Shown here: piece after piece, positions 62,177 through 64,000 of the stretch
How positions within the stretch are numbered: the first letter of the stretch is position 1
Layout of the letters: each line of letters begins with the position of its first letter
Assembly: GCA_965223085.1 (NCBI GenBank)
Contig: OZ244981.1
Location: 1,116,001 to 1,180,000 of the forward strand
Source: CBDCVO01 sp965223085
GTDB taxonomy: Bacteria; Pseudomonadota; Gammaproteobacteria; Ga0077536
DNA length: 64,000 bases
Direction: 5' to 3'
Notes under the pieces: generated by a model
The model's input: only the letters and a program-made list of their open reading frames with translations
Database searches by the model: none
Told to the model about the DNA's origin: nothing
Made by a program: the position numbers and the translations under genes

Positions 62177-64000
62177 GTGTGGCGAGCAACGATCTTAATA
62201 ATCCCGCGTTCAATCTCTAGGGTCATTATCAGCGCAGCGGGGCGCACCGCCCGCGCGAGGTCGCCCTCGAAGCTACGGCTATCGTCGCTATTCGTGGCCG
62301 CGCTCGCTCTGCTAGCGGCCTGTGGCCAAGCACCGCCGGTGCAAAAACCCGCGCCACCACCTGACCCATCGATCATCGCAGCCAATCGCCTCCGCAGCGG
62401 CAATTATAGTGGTGCAGCCCAAGCATATGCCGCTTTGGCGGAAACACCTCAGTCCGCATACCGCATCTTGGCAGCGCTGTTGTTCTACGACCTGGGCGAC
62501 CTGGCCAGCGCACAGACGCACACCCCCCCTGCCGTGCCTGTATCACCATCTCAAGCCCAGCTTTACAACTTGCTGGCCGCCGCGACGGCTACCGATTTAC
62601 AGGACTACGAACGGGCCAGAACCCACCTGGCCGCGATAGACCCACATCAACTTGACGACTATCCACGGGGCCTTTATTGGCGCGTGCACGGCGCATTGGC
62701 AAGCGCCAGTTTCGACCACCTCGCGGCGCTCGCGGCGTTCTTCGCGGCGGAATCAACGCCCCTACCGGTACCTAAACAAGCGCTGCTCACGCAAAATATC
62801 TGGAACGCTTTGGGTCGAGTAGACGCAACCGAACTCGCGAGTTTGGCGGCATCAAGCCCCAACGGTAAGGGCTGGCGAGCTTTGCTTGAGGTTTACCGAA
62901 CGCCCACTATAGACGCCGCGCAAATGACAACGGCGTTGGAGCATTGGCGGAGTCGTTATCCACAGCATCCCGCCGCTCGACACCTGCTCGATGGCGTGCT
63001 CGCGCACATCCAACAACTGACAACGCCGCCACGCCAAGTCGCGCTGTTGTTACCATTCGAGGGCCCCTATGCGAGCGCCGCCGAAGCGGTTCGCGACGGC
63101 TTCCTGACCGCCTGGTTCAACGATACCACGGGTGGCGACGCCCGCCCGGCAGTCATGAGTTATTTCGCGAACACCGACAACGTGCAAGCGGTTCTTGCTC
63201 AGGCTTTAAGCGACGGCGCCGACTTCATCGTCGGCCCTTTGGAGCGTGGCGGTGTCGAACGCCTCGCTAGCTTGCCCGAACTCGACGTCCCAATTCTCGC
63301 GCTCAATGTGACCACTACGCCCACAACACCGAGTGGACTTCGCCGGATTTTCCAATTCGCCTTGTCACCGGAAGACGAAGCCGCAGAGGCTGCTCGGCAT
63401 GCTTACACGCGCGGTGCGCGACGGGCGGTCGTTATGACGCCGCAATCAGAGTGGGGCGAGCGTCTCAGCGCCGCTTTTGGGAGCGCTTGGGAAACCCTCG
63501 GCGGCACAGTCGTCGATTATGTTCGCATCGAAGCCGGGGTGAGCGGCTATCCCACTGCCGTGCGTACGGCGATCGGGGTCAAGCAAAGCGAACAACGCGC
63601 TGCCGCCTTGCGCCAGCTCCTGCAACGCCGCTTAGCGTTCGTCCCGCGGCGGCGCACGGACGTTGACGCACTATTGCTCGCCATCGATCCGGTCGCGGCG
63701 CGTCAACTGTTACCGCAAATCCATTTTTTTGACGCCCAAGACATACCGATTTTCGCAACCTCGCATGTTTTCGCGGGCGCGCGCAATCCCCGTGAGGATC
63801 GCGACTTGGACGGGCTCCAATTTGTCGACATGCCGTGGGTCCTAGATCCGGATCGCGCGCGTTCCGAGCGAGCGGTGATCAACCGTTATTGGGCCGCCCG
63901 CAATAGTCAGCTAGGCCATCTATATGCCTTCGGTATCGATGCCTATCACTTACTAGGCGCGCTCGTGCAGATGCAACTCGATCCGCGTAACCGTTTCGCG
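62177..64000 (+). CDS. lpoA: Penicillin-binding protein activator LpoA (LppC lipoprotein), 3' end beyond window
   Basis: An outer-membrane lipoprotein that activates PBP1A. A lipobox LLAAC sits at 62309-62323, preceded by a basic and hydrophobic signal (SPSKLRLSSLFVAALALLAA). A TPR-like N-domain follows (NRLRSGNYSGAAQAYAALAE), then the periplasmic-binding-like domain with VALLLPFEGPYASAAEAVRD, DFIVGPLERGGVERL, RRAVVMTPQSEWGERL and GLQFVDMPWVL. The frame is open to the end of the window, where the stop is still missing. The start is unclear: GTG 62177 is listed, GTG 62168 and ATG 62141 (overlapping the rsmI start codon) are in frame, and no normal start lies near the lipobox. Confidence 0.85.
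   Translation, partial: MWRATILIIPRSISRVIISAAGRTARARSPSKLRLSSLFVAALALLAACGQAPPVQKPAPPPDPSIIAANRLRSGNYSGAAQAYAALAETPQSAYRILAALLFYDLGDLASAQTHTPPAVPVSPSQAQLYNLLAAATATDLQDYERARTHLAAIDPHQLDDYPRGLYWRVHGALASASFDHLAALAAFFAAESTPLPVPKQALLTQNIWNALGRVDATELASLAASSPNGKGWRALLEVYRTPTIDAAQMTTALEHWRSRYPQHPAARHLLDGVLAHIQQLTTPPRQVALLLPFEGPYASAAEAVRDGFLTAWFNDTTGGDARPAVMSYFANTDNVQAVLAQALSDGADFIVGPLERGGVERLASLPELDVPILALNVTTTPTTPSGLRRIFQFALSPEDEAAEAARHAYTRGARRAVVMTPQSEWGERLSAAFGSAWETLGGTVVDYVRIEAGVSGYPTAVRTAIGVKQSEQRAAALRQLLQRRLAFVPRRRTDVDALLLAIDPVAARQLLPQIHFFDAQDIPIFATSHVFAGARNPREDRDLDGLQFVDMPWVLDPDRARSERAVINRYWAARNSQLGHLYAFGIDAYHLLGALVQMQLDPRNRFA

Noticed and set aside
1..64000. tRNA genes, CRISPR arrays, prophage genes, toxin-antitoxin pairs
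   Set aside because: Looked for cloverleaf T-loop words, regular repeat-spacer patterns, phage structural genes and small paired genes; none found.

Overview
The window comes from a gammaproteobacterial chromosome. It carries lpoA (a gammaproteobacterial gene), a complete division and cell-wall (dcw) cluster, and a gene order matching the E. coli minute-2 region (pilBCD-coaE-zapD-mutT-secA-lpxC-ftsZ...mraZ), with the pilSR/PP0621/sucCD neighbourhood seen in Xanthomonas-like genomes. No tRNA, 5S/16S/23S rRNA or CRISPR array was seen. The genus cannot be named from the sequence alone.

Region 1 (1 to about 16.6 kb) is a visibly AT-richer accessory island for surface glycans. It holds the start of a 2-hydroxyacid dehydrogenase, a GT2 glycosyltransferase, a CMP-sugar cytidylyltransferase, a GT4 glycosyltransferase, a decayed antisense GT4 gene, three polytopic GT-C-type membrane glycosyltransferases, another GT2, and two tandem TMTC-like (GT-C plus TPR) membrane proteins. 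At 8.8-11.8 kb lies a nested wreck of mobile DNA: a broken IS3-family copy abuts a truncated group II intron, and a second, apparently intact IS3-family element has inserted into the intron.

Region 2 (16.6-20.6 kb) holds pilA behind a sigma-54 promoter, the pilSR two-component genes that should drive it, and a small PP0621-family membrane protein. The TMTC-like pair directly downstream of pilA makes pilin glycosylation a reasonable hypothesis.

Region 3 (20.8-36.0 kb) is core: sucCD, nadE, bamD diverging from rluD-pgeF-clpB (clpB with a heat-shock promoter), then pilB-pilC-pilD-coaE-zapD and a convergent mutT.

Region 4 (36-61 kb) is argJ, secA, an M23 peptidase, dciA (opposite strand), lpxC and the whole dcw cluster on the minus strand (mraZ, rsmH, ftsL, ftsI, murE, murF, mraY, murD, ftsW, murG, murC, murB, ddl, ftsQ, ftsA, ftsZ). 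It starts at a strong sigma-70 promoter with MraZ-type repeats. Upstream lie rnpB (RNase P RNA) and rsmI, and lpoA diverges and runs off the right edge.

Functionally the window joins pilus synthesis, envelope glycan decoration, peptidoglycan precursor synthesis and septation. The most unusual parts are the pilA-linked TMTC-like pair, the nested mobile elements, a PilB lacking most of its zinc-binding cysteines, and small interspersed palindromic repeats in the core half.
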